64,000 bases of DNA from contig CP027224.1 in NCBI GenBank assembly GCA_002973635.1, positions 5,072,001-5,136,000 on the forward strand. Reading direction: 5' to 3'. Source of the stretch: Lysinibacillus sp. B2A1 (GTDB lineage Bacteria > Bacillota > Bacilli > Bacillales_A > Planococcaceae). Below the pieces are notes generated by a model, which was not told the origin of the DNA, ran no database searches, and worked only from the letters and a program-made list of their open reading frames with translations. Below, piece after piece: positions 16,372-24,610 of this stretch. Position 1 is the first letter of the stretch. Each line of letters opens with the position of its first letter. The position numbers and the translations under genes are program-made.

Positions 16372-17499
16372 TTATCGAACCGCGCAGCGATTAGGTCCTA
16401 TCTCCATCTCAGTTTGTTCGTCTAGCTCCGGCGTGATTTTCCCCATGTTTACCTGACGGATTTCTTGGTAGGCATTAGGCTGCGGCGGCAATTGCTCTGT
16501 GACAATATTTCTGAACTCTGTTTCATCCTCAATATTTAATCCATGATTTTCTGCAAATAACTGCCCTAGACGCTTAGCAACTGTCCCATCTTCATTTAAC
16601 TCATCAATAATCATAAAATGTGCTGGCAAGACTACGAGATCATCAGAAAGTTCACGATAGCGCTTATAAAGTGTGTCACGTAAATCTCCTACCCAATCAG
16701 CAGCGAGCCCAGCTAAATCAGGACGACCAATTGAATCGATAAATAAAATATCACCTGTTAATAAATACTTACCATCCACTACAAAAGATGTTGAGCCAAT
16801 TGTATGTCCTGGCGAATAAATGGCTCCTACATCTATTTTAGATGCACCAATTTGAACAGTCGTGCCATCAACTAAAGGTGTATAATCAAAGACAACCTCC
16901 TCTGCATCTTTTGGTGGTAAATAATACACAGCGCCTGTAGCTGCCGCGATATGTCGCCCACCTGAAATATGGTCAGCATGTAAATGTGTATCCAAAACAT
17001 ATTTGATTTTCACGTTATTCTCTTCCGCAAAGTTTATAAATACATCAGTAAAGCGAACAGCATCAATAATAGCAGCCTCTCCCTCAGAGATTACCATATA
17101 AGAAAGACAGCCCTTCCCTAAACGCACAAATTGATAAAGCTCTCCTCCACCTGTTAAATCTCCTACTTTAATGGGCTCCAAATATTCGCTCCACGTTTTC
17201 ATGCCCCCATCTAAATAAGCAACATCGCGTCCTGCTTCTGATAGCATTTCTGCAACCATCACCGACGACCCCTCTTTGGCACAAACAACTAAAATATCCT
17301 TGTCAGTAGGGATTTTTGGCAAAATATCCTCCACACCATCTAACAGCTCAAAATAAGGGATATTCAGATACTCAAATCTATGACCTTCAATTTTCCAGTC
17401 TTCAAATGCATCTACATTACGAACATCTAAAATAAATAACTCTTCATTATTAATTACTTTTTTAGCCACTTGTGCTGCGTTCCATTTTAAAACCGACAT
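16372..17499 (-). CDS. yrkH: Rhodanese-metallo-beta-lactamase fusion (persulfide dioxygenase-like)
   Basis: A 375-residue cytoplasmic fusion. An N-terminal rhodanese domain (about 1-105) has cysteine C73 in V-V-C-A-K-E-G-S-S. An MBL domain follows with metal ligands H172-x-H174-x-D176-H177, a second H in S-P-G-H-T-I-G-S and a T-G-D-I-L-F motif. The MBL half resembles persulfide dioxygenases (ETHE1, CstB); domain order is the reverse of CstB, as in YrkH of Bacillus subtilis. It should oxidise low-molecular-weight persulfide to sulfite. A CstR-type operator overlaps its ribosome site. Confidence 0.9.
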   Translation of the reverse strand: MSVLKWNAAQVAKKVINNEELFILDVRNVDAFEDWKIEGHRFEYLNIPYFELLDGVEDILPKIPTDKDILVVCAKEGSSVMVAEMLSEAGRDVAYLDGGMKTWSEYLEPIKVGDLTGGGELYQFVRLGKGCLSYMVISEGEAAIIDAVRFTDVFINFAEENNVKIKYVLDTHLHADHISGGRHIAAATGAVYYLPPKDAEEVVFDYTPLVDGTTVQIGASKIDVGAIYSPGHTIGSTSFVVDGKYLLTGDILFIDSIGRPDLAGLAADWVGDLRDTLYKRYRELSDDLVVLPAHFMIIDELNEDGTVAKRLGQLFAENHGLNIEDETEFRNIVTEQLPPQPNAYQEIRQVNMGKITPELDEQTEMEIGPNRCAVR

Positions 17500-17504
17500 T
17501 TCTT

Positions 17505-17520
17505 TTACCCCCTAAGGTAT
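17505..17520 (-). promoter_or_regulatory. CstR-type operator before yrkH
   Basis: The minus strand reads ATACCTTAGGGGGTAA, one base from the ATAC-N8-GTAT pattern. It overlaps the AGGGGG ribosome site of yrkH. The upstream neighbour sequence (AATAAAAT before ATACC) is shared with the operator before the TusA-rhodanese gene, as if a regulatory block had been duplicated. Confidence 0.6.
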
Positions 17521-17586
17521 TATTTTATTGAATTTTTTAGCGGAAAGGATATCCCTCCCCGCTTTTTCTTTGTTTTTGTCAGACAA

Positions 17587-17985
17587 TTAGAATGACAATG
17601 ATGGTGCTGCGTCCTTTGCAAACTCTAAGAATGTAACAGCTCCTCCAACCTCAATACCATCAATAAAATCATCAGTTGTTAACCCCATTACATCCATTGT
17701 CATTTGACATGCGATAAATTTCACACCTAGTTCCTGCGCCATTTCCACTAATTGCGGTATGGCTGGTACATTAGCATTTGCAAAGCCCTGTGCAAAATGC
17801 TCCGCTCCAGCAGGCATCGGTAATGCTTGCATACCTTGCTTATGAATAAAATTCAACCCTTCAAATGTGAAGAAGATGGCTACCTCTTTCTCTGAGGCTG
17901 CCGCTGCTGTTGCGATATTAAACACCTTATAAGCATCGAAAAGCCCACCATTACTTGCAATAATTGCTACTTTGTTTGACATCAT
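17587..17985 (-). CDS. yrkE: DsrE/DsrF-like sulfur-relay protein
   Basis: A 132-residue protein of the DsrE family (peroxiredoxin-like fold subgroup). The conserved segment F-I-A-C-Q-M-T-M-D-V-M-G-L carries the likely persulfide cysteine near residue 92. The ribosome site AGGAGG is just upstream, with a start at M1 or M2 (ATG-ATG). It stands between the TusA-rhodanese and rhodanese-MBL genes in the same order as yrkF-yrkE-yrkH, apart from local shuffling. It probably relays sulfane sulfur. Confidence 0.88.
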   Translation of the reverse strand: MMSNKVAIIASNGGLFDAYKVFNIATAAAASEKEVAIFFTFEGLNFIHKQGMQALPMPAGAEHFAQGFANANVPAIPQLVEMAQELGVKFIACQMTMDVMGLTTDDFIDGIEVGGAVTFLEFAKDAAPSLSF

Positions 17986-17994
17986 AAATTCCTC

Positions 17995-18549
17995 CTAAAT
18001 TGTTTTTATTAGATCGCCTTTCCAAGAAGTCATACCCGGCAAGACGTTAAATACCTTTGAAAACCCATGTGCTGCAAGTTTTTGTGCAGCAAAATCACTG
18101 CGCTTCCCAGTGCGGCAAATAACATAAATCTCCTGTTCTTGATTAAGCTCTGAAAGACGTGACTCTAGCTCACCCATTGGTATAGATTTAGCTCCTTCAA
18201 TATGTCCAAAAGCAAATTCTGCTTCTTCACGTACATCAAGAATTAAACCCTCTCTACCTGTAATCTGTTCTAAATCAATTGTCTGCGGAAACGTTTTTTC
18301 CTCCATAATTTCATTTGAGCATTTACGAATATAATGCTTAAGCACATCATCTTCTTCTATAGTCCCAATGTATTGGTGCCCCACAGTTTCAGCCCAAGCA
18401 GCAATATCCGCCTTTGACCCCTTATCCGTTGCTGATATTTCCAGAATTTGTCCTTCTACTAAATCAACCATTGCCTTTTTGGTCCTTACAATTGGCATTG
18501 GACAAGAAAGCCCTTTGGCATCTAGCTGAAAATCCACCTTTATACTCAT
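17995..18549 (-). CDS. yrkF: TusA-rhodanese fusion sulfurtransferase
   Basis: A 184-residue fusion of a TusA domain (1-75, cysteine C16 in G-L-S-C-P-M-P) and a rhodanese domain (about 90-184, active cysteine C145 in I-C-R-T-G-K-R-S). The CstA protein of Staphylococcus aureus and YrkF of Bacillus subtilis have the same architecture. It moves sulfane sulfur between small-molecule persulfides and protein carriers. It sits 9 bases upstream of the DsrE gene and just downstream of a CstR-type operator. Confidence 0.92.
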   Translation of the reverse strand: MSIKVDFQLDAKGLSCPMPIVRTKKAMVDLVEGQILEISATDKGSKADIAAWAETVGHQYIGTIEEDDVLKHYIRKCSNEIMEEKTFPQTIDLEQITGREGLILDVREEAEFAFGHIEGAKSIPMGELESRLSELNQEQEIYVICRTGKRSDFAAQKLAAHGFSKVFNVLPGMTSWKGDLIKTI

Positions 18550-18562
18550 AATTCTCCTCCTT

Positions 18563-18578
18563 ATACCTATAAGGGTAT
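18563..18578 (-). promoter_or_regulatory. CstR-type operator before yrkF
   Basis: ATACCTATAAGGGTAT is a 16-bp inverted repeat of the ATAC-N8-GTAT form, lying directly upstream of the AGGAGG of yrkF. It implies an internal repressible promoter within the minus-strand sulfur cluster. Confidence 0.68.
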
Positions 18579-18609
18579 TATTTTATTCAAAAAAATATAA
18601 CACTTTTTA

Positions 18610-18906
18610 TTACTCCACTTCACCATTCCAAGCCAGCATACCACCAACCATATTTGTAACATCAAAGCCATGGCTTTCTAAAAATTGAGCTGCTTGCCCA
18701 CTGCGACCACCTGAGCGACAAATGACAACATACGATTCATTTTTATTTAGCTCATACATTCGAAATTCAAGTAAACCAAGTGGGATATGAATAATACCTG
18801 GAATATGTCCAGCCTCCACCTCATCTACTTCACGCACATCAATTAAATGGATTGGCTGACCTTGCTCTAATGCCTGTTGTATTTCTTTGGCTAGAATCTC
18901 TTTCAT
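18610..18906 (-). CDS. Single-domain rhodanese
   Basis: A 98-residue rhodanese-fold sulfurtransferase. Active cysteine loop is V-I-C-R-S-G-G-R-S; the aspartate-rich L-I-D-V-R-E strand precedes it. The start is ATG 18906 behind AGGAGGAGACAAAGC; an in-frame ATG at 18930 would overlap the previous gene and lacks a site. It directly follows the membrane-anchored rhodanese gene and is probably cotranscribed with it. It would accept sulfur from persulfides or thiosulfate. Confidence 0.9.
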   Translation of the reverse strand: MKEILAKEIQQALEQGQPIHLIDVREVDEVEAGHIPGIIHIPLGLLEFRMYELNKNESYVVICRSGGRSGQAAQFLESHGFDVTNMVGGMLAWNGEVE

Positions 18907-18919
18907 GCTTTGTCTCCTC

Positions 18920-19261
18920 CTAATAGGCACTCATGCCACCACGGACATTTGTAACACGTTCAAACCCTTGTTTTTTTAGTTGCTTACATGCTTGACTACT
19001 GCGCATGCCACTCTGACAAATGACAACTATTTCTTTATCCCTTGGCAATTTATTAAAACTAGAACCTAGCGGAATATTTTTAAACTGGGGGATATTACGT
19101 CCCTTATATTCAGCCGGTGTTCGTACATCAATAAAAACTTTATCTTGATCATGTAGAATATTTTTTAGTTGTGCTGCTGAGATTGATTGCACTCCTTTTG
19201 CAGGCATCATTCTCCATACTAAAATTGCAATAATAATCGCAACGATAAGCCAAGCTTCCAA
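18920..19261 (-). CDS. Membrane-anchored rhodanese
   Basis: A 113-residue protein: an N-terminal membrane helix (residues 3-18) followed by a rhodanese domain with active loop V-I-C-Q-S-G-M-R-S. The fold faces the cytoplasm if the short N-terminus is outside, which would place a sulfurtransferase at the membrane. It is the first gene of the minus-strand sulfur operon, immediately behind a CstR-type operator, with ribosome site AAGGAGG. The upstream mobile repeat separates it from cstR. Confidence 0.88.
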   Translation of the reverse strand: MEAWLIVAIIIAILVWRMMPAKGVQSISAAQLKNILHDQDKVFIDVRTPAEYKGRNIPQFKNIPLGSSFNKLPRDKEIVVICQSGMRSSQACKQLKKQGFERVTNVRGGMSAY

Positions 19262-19279
19262 ATCTAACTACCTCCTTTT

Positions 19280-19295
19280 ATACTATAAAGGGTAT
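19280..19295 (-). promoter_or_regulatory. CstR-type operator at the head of the rhodanese operon
   Basis: ATACTATAAAGGGTAT matches ATAC-N8-GTAT. It abuts the end of the mobile repeat (19296), so the insertion lies right against the promoter. A TATAAA -10 is possible inside the site; any -35 would have to fall within the repeat. Confidence 0.62.
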
Positions 19296-19400
19296 ATCAA
19301 TTAAGCTCCAGCATAATTGCATCTGGTTTTTTTCGAGCTCCCTCGAAAAGCTCCTCTTTAAAATCCGTGACATCCACCAGGGGCTTTGGGCAACAGATGA

Positions 19401-19488
19401 TGTTTTTTGTGCGAAAGCGTAGTGCTAACGCAGCGACAGCAACATGTTTTTTGTGCGAAAGCGTAGTGCTAACGCAGCGACAGCAACA
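19401..19488. repeat. Two tandem 44-bp modules inside copy 2
   Basis: Two identical 44-bp units, each containing GTGCGAAAGCG and CAGCGACAGCAAC. Diverged relatives (CGCTTCGCTTTCGC core, opposite strand) occur in the 53010 copy and in both long repeats. Only two units are present, without spacers, so it is not a CRISPR. Confidence 0.85.
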
Positions 19489-19499
19489 TGTTGTTGGTT

Positions 19500-19540
19500 A
19501 CTCAGGCATTTTCACAGGATGTAAAGATTTTAGCCTGAGT
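19500..19540. repeat. Two-stem hairpin cassette, copy i
   Basis: The outer stem ACTCAGGC pairs with GCCTGAGT; the inner segment TTTTCAC-AGGAT-GTAAAGA is the weakest of the four copies. It is one of four such cassettes in the window, all in the same orientation. Confidence 0.75.
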
Positions 19541-19643
19541 TCCTCTATTTCAGCGGGCGTTTGTACACACACTGAATAGGAAAAAACCGCATTCATTCTG
19601 CCACCTGTAGAGATGGGAGTACTCTGCTGAATATAGATAAATT

Positions 19644-19904
19644 TTACCTACTTTTTACAACTAAATCCATTGCCTCTTGGATCGCCATATTCATCTTTCC
19701 AGCATCTCCTTCAGCAGTCGTTACACAGTCTAATAAATTTTCACTTACGATAACACCAATCGTTCGATCAACCGCAGAACGCACGGCAGATAGCTGTGTA
19801 ATCACATCCTTACAGTGCTGTTCTTCCTCCATCATGCGTAATATACCGCGTAATTGACCTTCTATTCGTTTTACACGATTTGCTGTTTTTGGACCATAAG
19901 CCAT
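19644..19904 (-). CDS. cstR: CstR persulfide-sensing repressor (CsoR family)
   Basis: An 86-residue all-helical repressor. Starting at ATG 19904 (ten bases after AAAGGGGG) puts the two cysteines at C31 and C60, the sensing pair of CstR. The residue four before C60 is asparagine where copper-sensing CsoR has histidine, which argues for sulfur rather than copper. An ATG at 19913 is too close to the ribosome site. It represses the sulfur operon and probably itself and cdr; persulfides crosslink the cysteines and release DNA. Confidence 0.9.
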   Translation of the reverse strand: MAYGPKTANRVKRIEGQLRGILRMMEEEQHCKDVITQLSAVRSAVDRTIGVIVSENLLDCVTTAEGDAGKMNMAIQEAMDLVVKSR

Positions 19905-19954
19905 TCCGTTCATGCCCCCTTTTATTTGATTGATGAAACCTGCTTACGAAATTC

Positions 19955-19983
19955 ATAATATACCCCACAAGGTATATTGTCAA
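19955..19983 (-). promoter_or_regulatory. cstR promoter with embedded operator
   Basis: On the minus strand TTGACA and TATTAT are 17 bases apart, and the 16-bp operator (19960-19975, ATACCCCACAAGGTAT on the plus strand) fills the spacer. This geometry supports autorepression. Confidence 0.8.
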
Positions 19984-20060
19984 CATAAAAGTTTTCCGGT
20001 ACTTCCTCAAGGTTCTATCCGTCACTTCAGCCTTTCTATCCATCTATCTCAATTCCCCAT

Positions 20061-20100
20061 AAAAAAACCCCTGCTATGAGCCGTTACTCATAACAGGGAT
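20061..20100 (-). terminator. Terminator of hmp
   Basis: A 13-bp stem (ATCCCTGTTATGAG with CTCATAGCAGGGG, near perfect) is followed by TTTTTTT on the minus strand. Confidence 0.92.
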
Positions 20101-20111
20101 TTCCAGTCTTT

Positions 20112-21278
20112 TTATTTTGCTAATTGCATGGCTGGACCAAAGAATTCATAGTGAATCTTTTCATCTTTCACGCCAATTTCTTGTAAATGTTTAATAACAG
20201 CTTCCATAAAGCCAACAGGTCCACATACATAAACATCTGTGTTATCTGCCACTTTTTCCGCTAATATTTCTTTTGTAATTTGCTTATCCTCATCAGAGTA
20301 TAACGCTGTATAAGACGCATTAGAAAGTGCAGCCACTTTCCCTTGAATGTCATCACTAAATGCTACAACTTTTTCATTACGTGCACATTGGATAAAGTTC
20401 ACTTCATTTGTAGCATCATTTTTCAGTGATTGCAACATACTGTTTAATGGGGTTACACCGATGCCACCGCTGACAAATGTAATTGGAGCCGTAGTTTCTT
20501 CTAAAACAAATAACCCAGCTGGAGCACTTACATCTACTAAATCCCCAACTTGTAAGTTATCGTGAATAAAGTTCGAAACTTTACCATTTGGCGTTTGGTC
20601 ACTTTCACGTTTCACCGAAATGCGATAGCCATCTTCTGCGCTCGCCTGTGAAAGCGTGTATTGGCGATTCATTAAATACTCTTCACCTGGTACTTTCACA
20701 CGAATGCTAATGTATTGGCCTGGCTCATAAGCTGGTAGAGGTGAGCCATCTTCATTTTCAAAGTAAATAGAAGTAACCAGATCACTTTCTACTACTTTTT
20801 TCGCTACTTTTAATGGTTTAAATAAACGCCATCCACCATTACCTTCAGCTTTTTGATATAACTCTTCTTCTACTTGAATGAAAACATCTGCGATTACACC
20901 ATAAGCCTCAGCCCATGCATTAATAATATCATCTGTTGCTGCATCACCAAGCACTTCTTTAATGGCTTTTAATAAATTTTCTCCAACAATTGGATAATGC
21001 TCAGGTAAAATACCTAAACTACGATGCTTATGTGCAATTAACATCACTGCTGGCAAAATTGCCCCTAAATTCTCAATATGAACAGCAGCAGCATAAACTG
21101 TGTTTGCTAACGCTGTTTGTTGGCGACCTTTTTCTTGGTTTGTGTGATTAAAAATATTTAATAATTCCGGATGAGCTTGAAACATATTTTTGTAAAACGT
21201 TTTTGTAATTTCAACACCATGAACTTCTAATACAGGAACCGTTGCTTTAATAATTTGTACTGTTTCTTGTTTTAACAT
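20112..21278 (-). CDS. hmp: Flavohaemoprotein, nitric oxide dioxygenase
   Basis: A 388-residue enzyme that converts nitric oxide to nitrate with NAD(P)H and oxygen. The globin domain covers about 1-140, with haem histidine in A-H-K-H-R-S-L-G; an FAD domain (R-Q-Y-T-L-S) and NAD domain (V-C-G-P-V-G-F-M) follow. The start is ATG 21278, eleven bases after AAAGGATG; the ORF extends upstream to 21320 without a ribosome site. An NsrR box lies upstream, and nsrR is divergently encoded. Confidence 0.95.
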   Translation of the reverse strand: MLKQETVQIIKATVPVLEVHGVEITKTFYKNMFQAHPELLNIFNHTNQEKGRQQTALANTVYAAAVHIENLGAILPAVMLIAHKHRSLGILPEHYPIVGENLLKAIKEVLGDAATDDIINAWAEAYGVIADVFIQVEEELYQKAEGNGGWRLFKPLKVAKKVVESDLVTSIYFENEDGSPLPAYEPGQYISIRVKVPGEEYLMNRQYTLSQASAEDGYRISVKRESDQTPNGKVSNFIHDNLQVGDLVDVSAPAGLFVLEETTAPITFVSGGIGVTPLNSMLQSLKNDATNEVNFIQCARNEKVVAFSDDIQGKVAALSNASYTALYSDEDKQITKEILAEKVADNTDVYVCGPVGFMEAVIKHLQEIGVKDEKIHYEFFGPAMQLAK

Positions 21279-21330
21279 ATCGCATACCATCCTTTCGTGA
21301 TTACAATATAACGCTTCCATTCTCTAAAAG

Positions 21331-21347
21331 CAATATCTAAAATACAT
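21331..21347 (-). promoter_or_regulatory. NsrR box proximal to hmp
   Basis: The minus strand reads ATGTATTTTAGATATTG, a near match to the NsrR operator pattern (ATRTATYTTAAATATAT). It lies about 55 bases upstream of the hmp start. Confidence 0.7.
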
Positions 21348-21370
21348 CTTTAACAAAATGGACATAATTA

Positions 21371-21387
21371 ATGTATTTTAAATACAT
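21371..21387. promoter_or_regulatory. NsrR box between hmp and nsrR
   Basis: ATGTATTTTAAATACAT is a perfect 17-bp inverted repeat matching the NsrR consensus. Its central place between the divergent genes allows control of both. Confidence 0.85.
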
Positions 21388-21468
21388 CTTAAAAAAAGTA
21401 TTGAATTTATTATACTTCAAAGTAAAAATGCTATAATTATTGTGAACTACAGAAAGTAGGGTGTTCTT

Positions 21469-21906
21469 ATGCGTTTAACTTTATACACAGATTACTCTCT
21501 TCGAACACTTATTTACCTAGGTGCGAAGGAAGACGGTGAATTATCAACCATTCAAGAAATTTCGGATGCTTATAATATATCAAAAAACCATTTAATGAAA
21601 GTTACCCATCAGCTCGGATTACTTGGCTACATTGAAACCATTCGCGGACGAGGCGGGGGTATACGTCTTGCAATTGATCCTAAAACTATCACAATTGGTG
21701 CAATAGTGCGTCAAACAGAAGAGGATTTTCATCTAGTGGAATGCTTTGATAAGGAAAATAATCTATGTAAAATTGCACCAGAATGTCAGCTAAAAGGTGT
21801 CCTAAATGAAGCATTACAAGCCTATTTAGCCGTTTTAGATCGCTATACTCTTGATGATTTTTTACATTCGAAAGAAAAGTTGATGGCACTGTTGCTTGGC
21901 AAATAA
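21469..21906 (+). CDS. nsrR: Nitric-oxide-sensing repressor NsrR (Rrf2 family)
   Basis: A 145-residue Rrf2 repressor with an N-terminal winged helix (about 1-75) and an iron-sulfur cluster loop bearing C92, C100 and C106, the spacing of Bacillus NsrR. Nitric oxide attacks the cluster and relieves repression of hmp. The ribosome site is AAGTAGGGTG. It stands divergent from hmp with two operator-like boxes between, the standard arrangement. Confidence 0.94.
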   Translation: MRLTLYTDYSLRTLIYLGAKEDGELSTIQEISDAYNISKNHLMKVTHQLGLLGYIETIRGRGGGIRLAIDPKTITIGAIVRQTEEDFHLVECFDKENNLCKIAPECQLKGVLNEALQAYLAVLDRYTLDDFLHSKEKLMALLLGK

Positions 21907-21943
21907 AATACCCGCTCAACATAAGTTGGACGGGTATTTCTTT
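21906..21943. terminator. Bidirectional terminator
   Basis: AAATACCCGCTCAAC pairs with GTTGGACGGGTATTT (one mismatch) with A- and T-runs, between the convergent nsrR and GNAT genes. Confidence 0.9.
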
Positions 21944-21948
21944 ATAAT

Positions 21949-22929
21949 CTATAATTTTCTTGAAAAGAAAATCATATCTAATGCACGTATGCCATTTTCA
22001 TAGATAGGCTCTGGATAAGAACTAAAAAAGTCCTTTTCAATTGATTCCATACGAAAGCCTGCCTTCTGATAGAAAGCAATATTATCAATACTCGAATTGG
22101 CAGTACCCACTAAAATTGTTTGATATCCTTGAGAGTGACAAATGCTTGTTATTTGTCGCAATGCTTCCTTGCCAAGTCCCTTCCCCTGATAATTTGGTAC
22201 GATCGCAATATTTTTCAACTCCACTGCCTTATTAGATTGTGCAAGAAGTAGTGCTACGCCTGCTAATTGTTCACCACATTTAATTTCATACAAGTCGCCG
22301 TCATTTAAATATTTCCTTACAGCTTCTTCACTTTCATCTGCTATTAATAATTGCGGTAAATAGCTCTCGCGTGGGCCTTCCACTTTTACTAAAGCTGTAC
22401 GATAACGGACAAAATCTGTACGTTCAAAAACATTTAAAACACATGGCTGCTTTTCCTTTACCTCTAACCATGCGTGCTCCTCCGGAAAATCCTTTTCTAC
22501 TCCTAATCGAATAAATGGAAATTTCTCCTGTGCCTTTTGAGAACGAATATTGACCTGTCTCGCACCTGCGAAAACCCGTTCAAGTCCTAATTCAAAAAAT
22601 GCAATATCTAAAATCGCTATTTTCGCTTCTATATTATAGCCTTTTCCCCAAAACTCATAGCCAAGCCAAGAACCAATGTGACAGCTTTTTTTCGTGTGAT
22701 CGATAAACATTAATGCAGTCACACCAATGAACTGTCCTTCTTCGTTTAGGACAACCCGAGGAACAGTCTTTCCATCCTCTTCATCCACACATTCTCGTTT
22801 AATAAAATTTATTGTGTCTTCTACTTTACCAGCAGGTAACCCTAGTGCATCTCGCACCTGTGGCATGGAAGACAATGCATGCATTGCTTCAGCATATTTA
22901 ATATCATGTCTCACTAAAGTTACTGCCAT
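21949..22929 (-). CDS. Tandem GNAT acetyltransferase
   Basis: A 326-residue protein with two GNAT-like domains. The N-terminal half (about 5-170) is of the RimJ/RimL type, with G-S-W-L-G-Y-E-F-W-G-K-G-Y at the acetyl-CoA loop. The C-terminal half (about 195-320) has V-P-N-Y-Q-G-K-G-L-G-K-E. The start is ATG 22929 behind AAAGGAG; an earlier ATG at 22950 overlaps the deaminase gene. The substrate is unknown. The domain fusion may be real, since both halves retain acetyl-CoA motifs. Confidence 0.85.
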   Translation of the reverse strand: MAVTLVRHDIKYAEAMHALSSMPQVRDALGLPAGKVEDTINFIKRECVDEEDGKTVPRVVLNEEGQFIGVTALMFIDHTKKSCHIGSWLGYEFWGKGYNIEAKIAILDIAFFELGLERVFAGARQVNIRSQKAQEKFPFIRLGVEKDFPEEHAWLEVKEKQPCVLNVFERTDFVRYRTALVKVEGPRESYLPQLLIADESEEAVRKYLNDGDLYEIKCGEQLAGVALLLAQSNKAVELKNIAIVPNYQGKGLGKEALRQITSICHSQGYQTILVGTANSSIDNIAFYQKAGFRMESIEKDFFSSYPEPIYENGIRALDMIFFSRKL

Positions 22930-22946
22930 TCTCTTTCTCCTTTTGT

Positions 22947-23405
22947 TCATTCAACTTTGCATTTATGCCAGACATGCATCGGATTTTTTTCATCATCCAT
23001 TACTGGCATATGAATCATTTGAAACGAACGTTCATTTTCTAATTTCAATAAATCTGCATATACCTCACTAGATCGGCTTAAACCAACCGAAATAGCATCC
23101 TCTAAAGAATTAGCGAAATATGCCTTATCTACTCCCGCCATTGCCATCGCACCAAAACACATAGGACAGGGTGCCCCACTAGCATACATAACGGCCCCTG
23201 TTAAGTCTATTGACTGTAGCTTTTCCTGCGCACGTCGAACAGCTAAAAGCTCCGCGTGGCCAGTACTATCTGGGCGAAGATGTAACTCATTGACACCTTC
23301 CCCGATAATTTCTTCATCCTTTATTAATACAGCTCCAAATGGTTGTCCACCTTGCGCTATGTTCTCTAAAGCAAGTTCTATAGCTCGTTGCATCCACTTG
23401 TTCAT
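22947..23405 (-). CDS. Nucleoside/cytosine deaminase family protein
   Basis: A 152-residue zinc deaminase. The zinc ligand and proton shuttle are in H-A-E-L (about residue 65) and the paired cysteines in P-C-P-M-C-F-G (about 93-96). It resembles guanine deaminase and TadA-like families, but TadA-specific tRNA contacts are not evident, so nucleobase or nucleoside deamination is more likely. The start follows AAAGGGGAG. It lies just upstream of the GNAT gene. Confidence 0.85.
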   Translation of the reverse strand: MNKWMQRAIELALENIAQGGQPFGAVLIKDEEIIGEGVNELHLRPDSTGHAELLAVRRAQEKLQSIDLTGAVMYASGAPCPMCFGAMAMAGVDKAYFANSLEDAISVGLSRSSEVYADLLKLENERSFQMIHMPVMDDEKNPMHVWHKCKVE

Positions 23406-23423
23406 ATATACTCCCCTTTAAAA

Positions 23424-23801
23424 TCAATTATACGTAAGCTGCCAAGATACTCCGAAACGATCCTCAATCCATGTAAATTGCTTAGAAAAACCATAATTAT
23501 CAAGAGGCATTAATGCCTTTCCGCCCTCTAGCATTTGAGCCGAGAGATGGTTGATTTCTTCCACAGACTCACATTCCAGAAAGATGGATATGGATGGTGT
23601 AAAAGTGAAATTATGCTGTATAACACTATCATTGACCATAATTTTCAGACTTTTTAAATCGAGTATAGCCATTGCTATCTGCTGTGAGTTTTCCATATAT
23701 GTTAAGCTCTTGATTTCTAAATCCGAAAACCATTGTTGATATTGATGAATAGCCTCATTTGCCTGTCCCTGAAACATTAAAAATGTAGTGGCACTTTTCA
23801 T
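23424..23801 (-). CDS. VOC family (PhnB-like) protein
   Basis: A 125-residue single-domain glyoxalase-fold protein of the PhnB/3-demethylubiquinone methyltransferase-like type. The N-terminus (T-T-F-L-M-F-Q-G-Q-A-N-E-A) and the end (D-R-F-G-V-S-W-Q-L) are characteristic. It overlaps the preceding DUF1801 gene by four bases (ATGA), which indicates coupled translation. Enzymatic activity cannot be inferred. Confidence 0.88.
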   Translation of the reverse strand: MKSATTFLMFQGQANEAIHQYQQWFSDLEIKSLTYMENSQQIAMAILDLKSLKIMVNDSVIQHNFTFTPSISIFLECESVEEINHLSAQMLEGGKALMPLDNYGFSKQFTWIEDRFGVSWQLTYN

Positions 23802-24235
23802 TTCGTCAGCTCTCCTTCATATTTTATAACCCATTGCATCGGTGTTATTTTCGCAACCAGTTCACCAATTAAATCGTACGGAATATTTTTTGAATTTGTA
23901 AAACGAATACAGCTCTTTCCCATATTGAGCTTTGTGAGTACACGCCTTGCATACTCCTCCTGAAACCAAGACAATAACTCCCTATCTGTATAAAGACCCA
24001 TATGATAGACAGCTAAATGTCGTTTTTGTGCAGCAAGGCTAATGAAAGGAAGTGGTGTATTCGGTGTAACATGATAACCCTTAGGATACGTTGATAATGG
24101 GACAACATAGCTAATCATGTCATAATTCAATGTGCGTTCAAAGCCTTCAGGTAAATTTGTTTCCACCACATCTACCAGCCTAGCAAAGCTTTCACGCCAT
24201 TTTTCATCGACTTGCTCGATATATGTGTGCGTCAT
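23798..24235 (-). CDS. DUF1801 (YdhG-like) protein
   Basis: A 145-residue cytoplasmic protein. The segment L-N-Y-D-M-I-S-Y and P-L-P-F-I-S-L-A-A-Q-K-R-H-L-A-V-Y fit the DUF1801 family, related to frataxin-like YdhG. An iron-handling role has been proposed for relatives but is not evident here. The start is ATG 24235 with AAAGGAGG upstream. It forms a two-gene unit with the VOC gene. Confidence 0.82.
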   Translation of the reverse strand: MTHTYIEQVDEKWRESFARLVDVVETNLPEGFERTLNYDMISYVVPLSTYPKGYHVTPNTPLPFISLAAQKRHLAVYHMGLYTDRELLSWFQEEYARRVLTKLNMGKSCIRFTNSKNIPYDLIGELVAKITPMQWVIKYEGELTK

Positions 24236-24566
24236 TCTCAGCCTCCTTTCCTATAATTATTTTGTACACAACCGTCCCGTTCAATCGATGCAAATTTGAG
24301 AAATCCCATAAAAGACATCATTTCGAATCACACTTCTTTATTACCCATTTTAGATCATTTAAAAATAAGTAAATATATTTTGTAAATACGATACCATTTT
24401 ATTACTAGAAATAACAAAAGAAATAGTACAATTATATGGTGCATCTATAAAATTACAGCCTATCTCATGATATAAAGAATTTATACAGTACTTGTCAACT
24501 CGTTTTTATCACTTACAATTTTTATCGATTTTGATAGTATAAATGATTTTATAAAATTTGCGTACA

Positions 24567-24600
24567 AAAAAACGCTCGGATAATTCCACAAGCGTTTGAG
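24567..24600 (-). terminator. Terminator of the DUF1648 gene
   Basis: AAACGCT pairs with AGCGTTT, followed by TTTTTTTGTA on the minus strand. The remainder of the 24236-24610 gap is very AT-rich and I see no gene, riboswitch or repeat in it. Confidence 0.8.
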
Positions 24601-24610
24601 TACATAAATA

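Larger units (their letters stand above)
19296..19636. repeat. TTTAT-targeted palindromic element, copy 2 (341 bp)
   Basis: The left end is ATCAATTAAGC, the right end GCTGAATATAG before AT. It carries two additions: a tandem 44-bp module (19401-19488) and the two-stem hairpin cassette (19500-19540). It lies seven bases beyond the cstR stop, after TTTAT on the minus strand, and fills the whole gap to the rhodanese operon. Confidence 0.8.

Noticed and set aside
17535..17570. Terminator between yrkH and yrkE
   Set aside because: The hairpin has its T-run on the plus strand, where no gene ends; on the minus strand it is followed by A residues, so it is more likely a neutral or stabilising hairpin.
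19401..19488. CRISPR-like tandem repeat
   Set aside because: Only two identical 44-bp units without spacers, and related single modules occur elsewhere without any cas genes.
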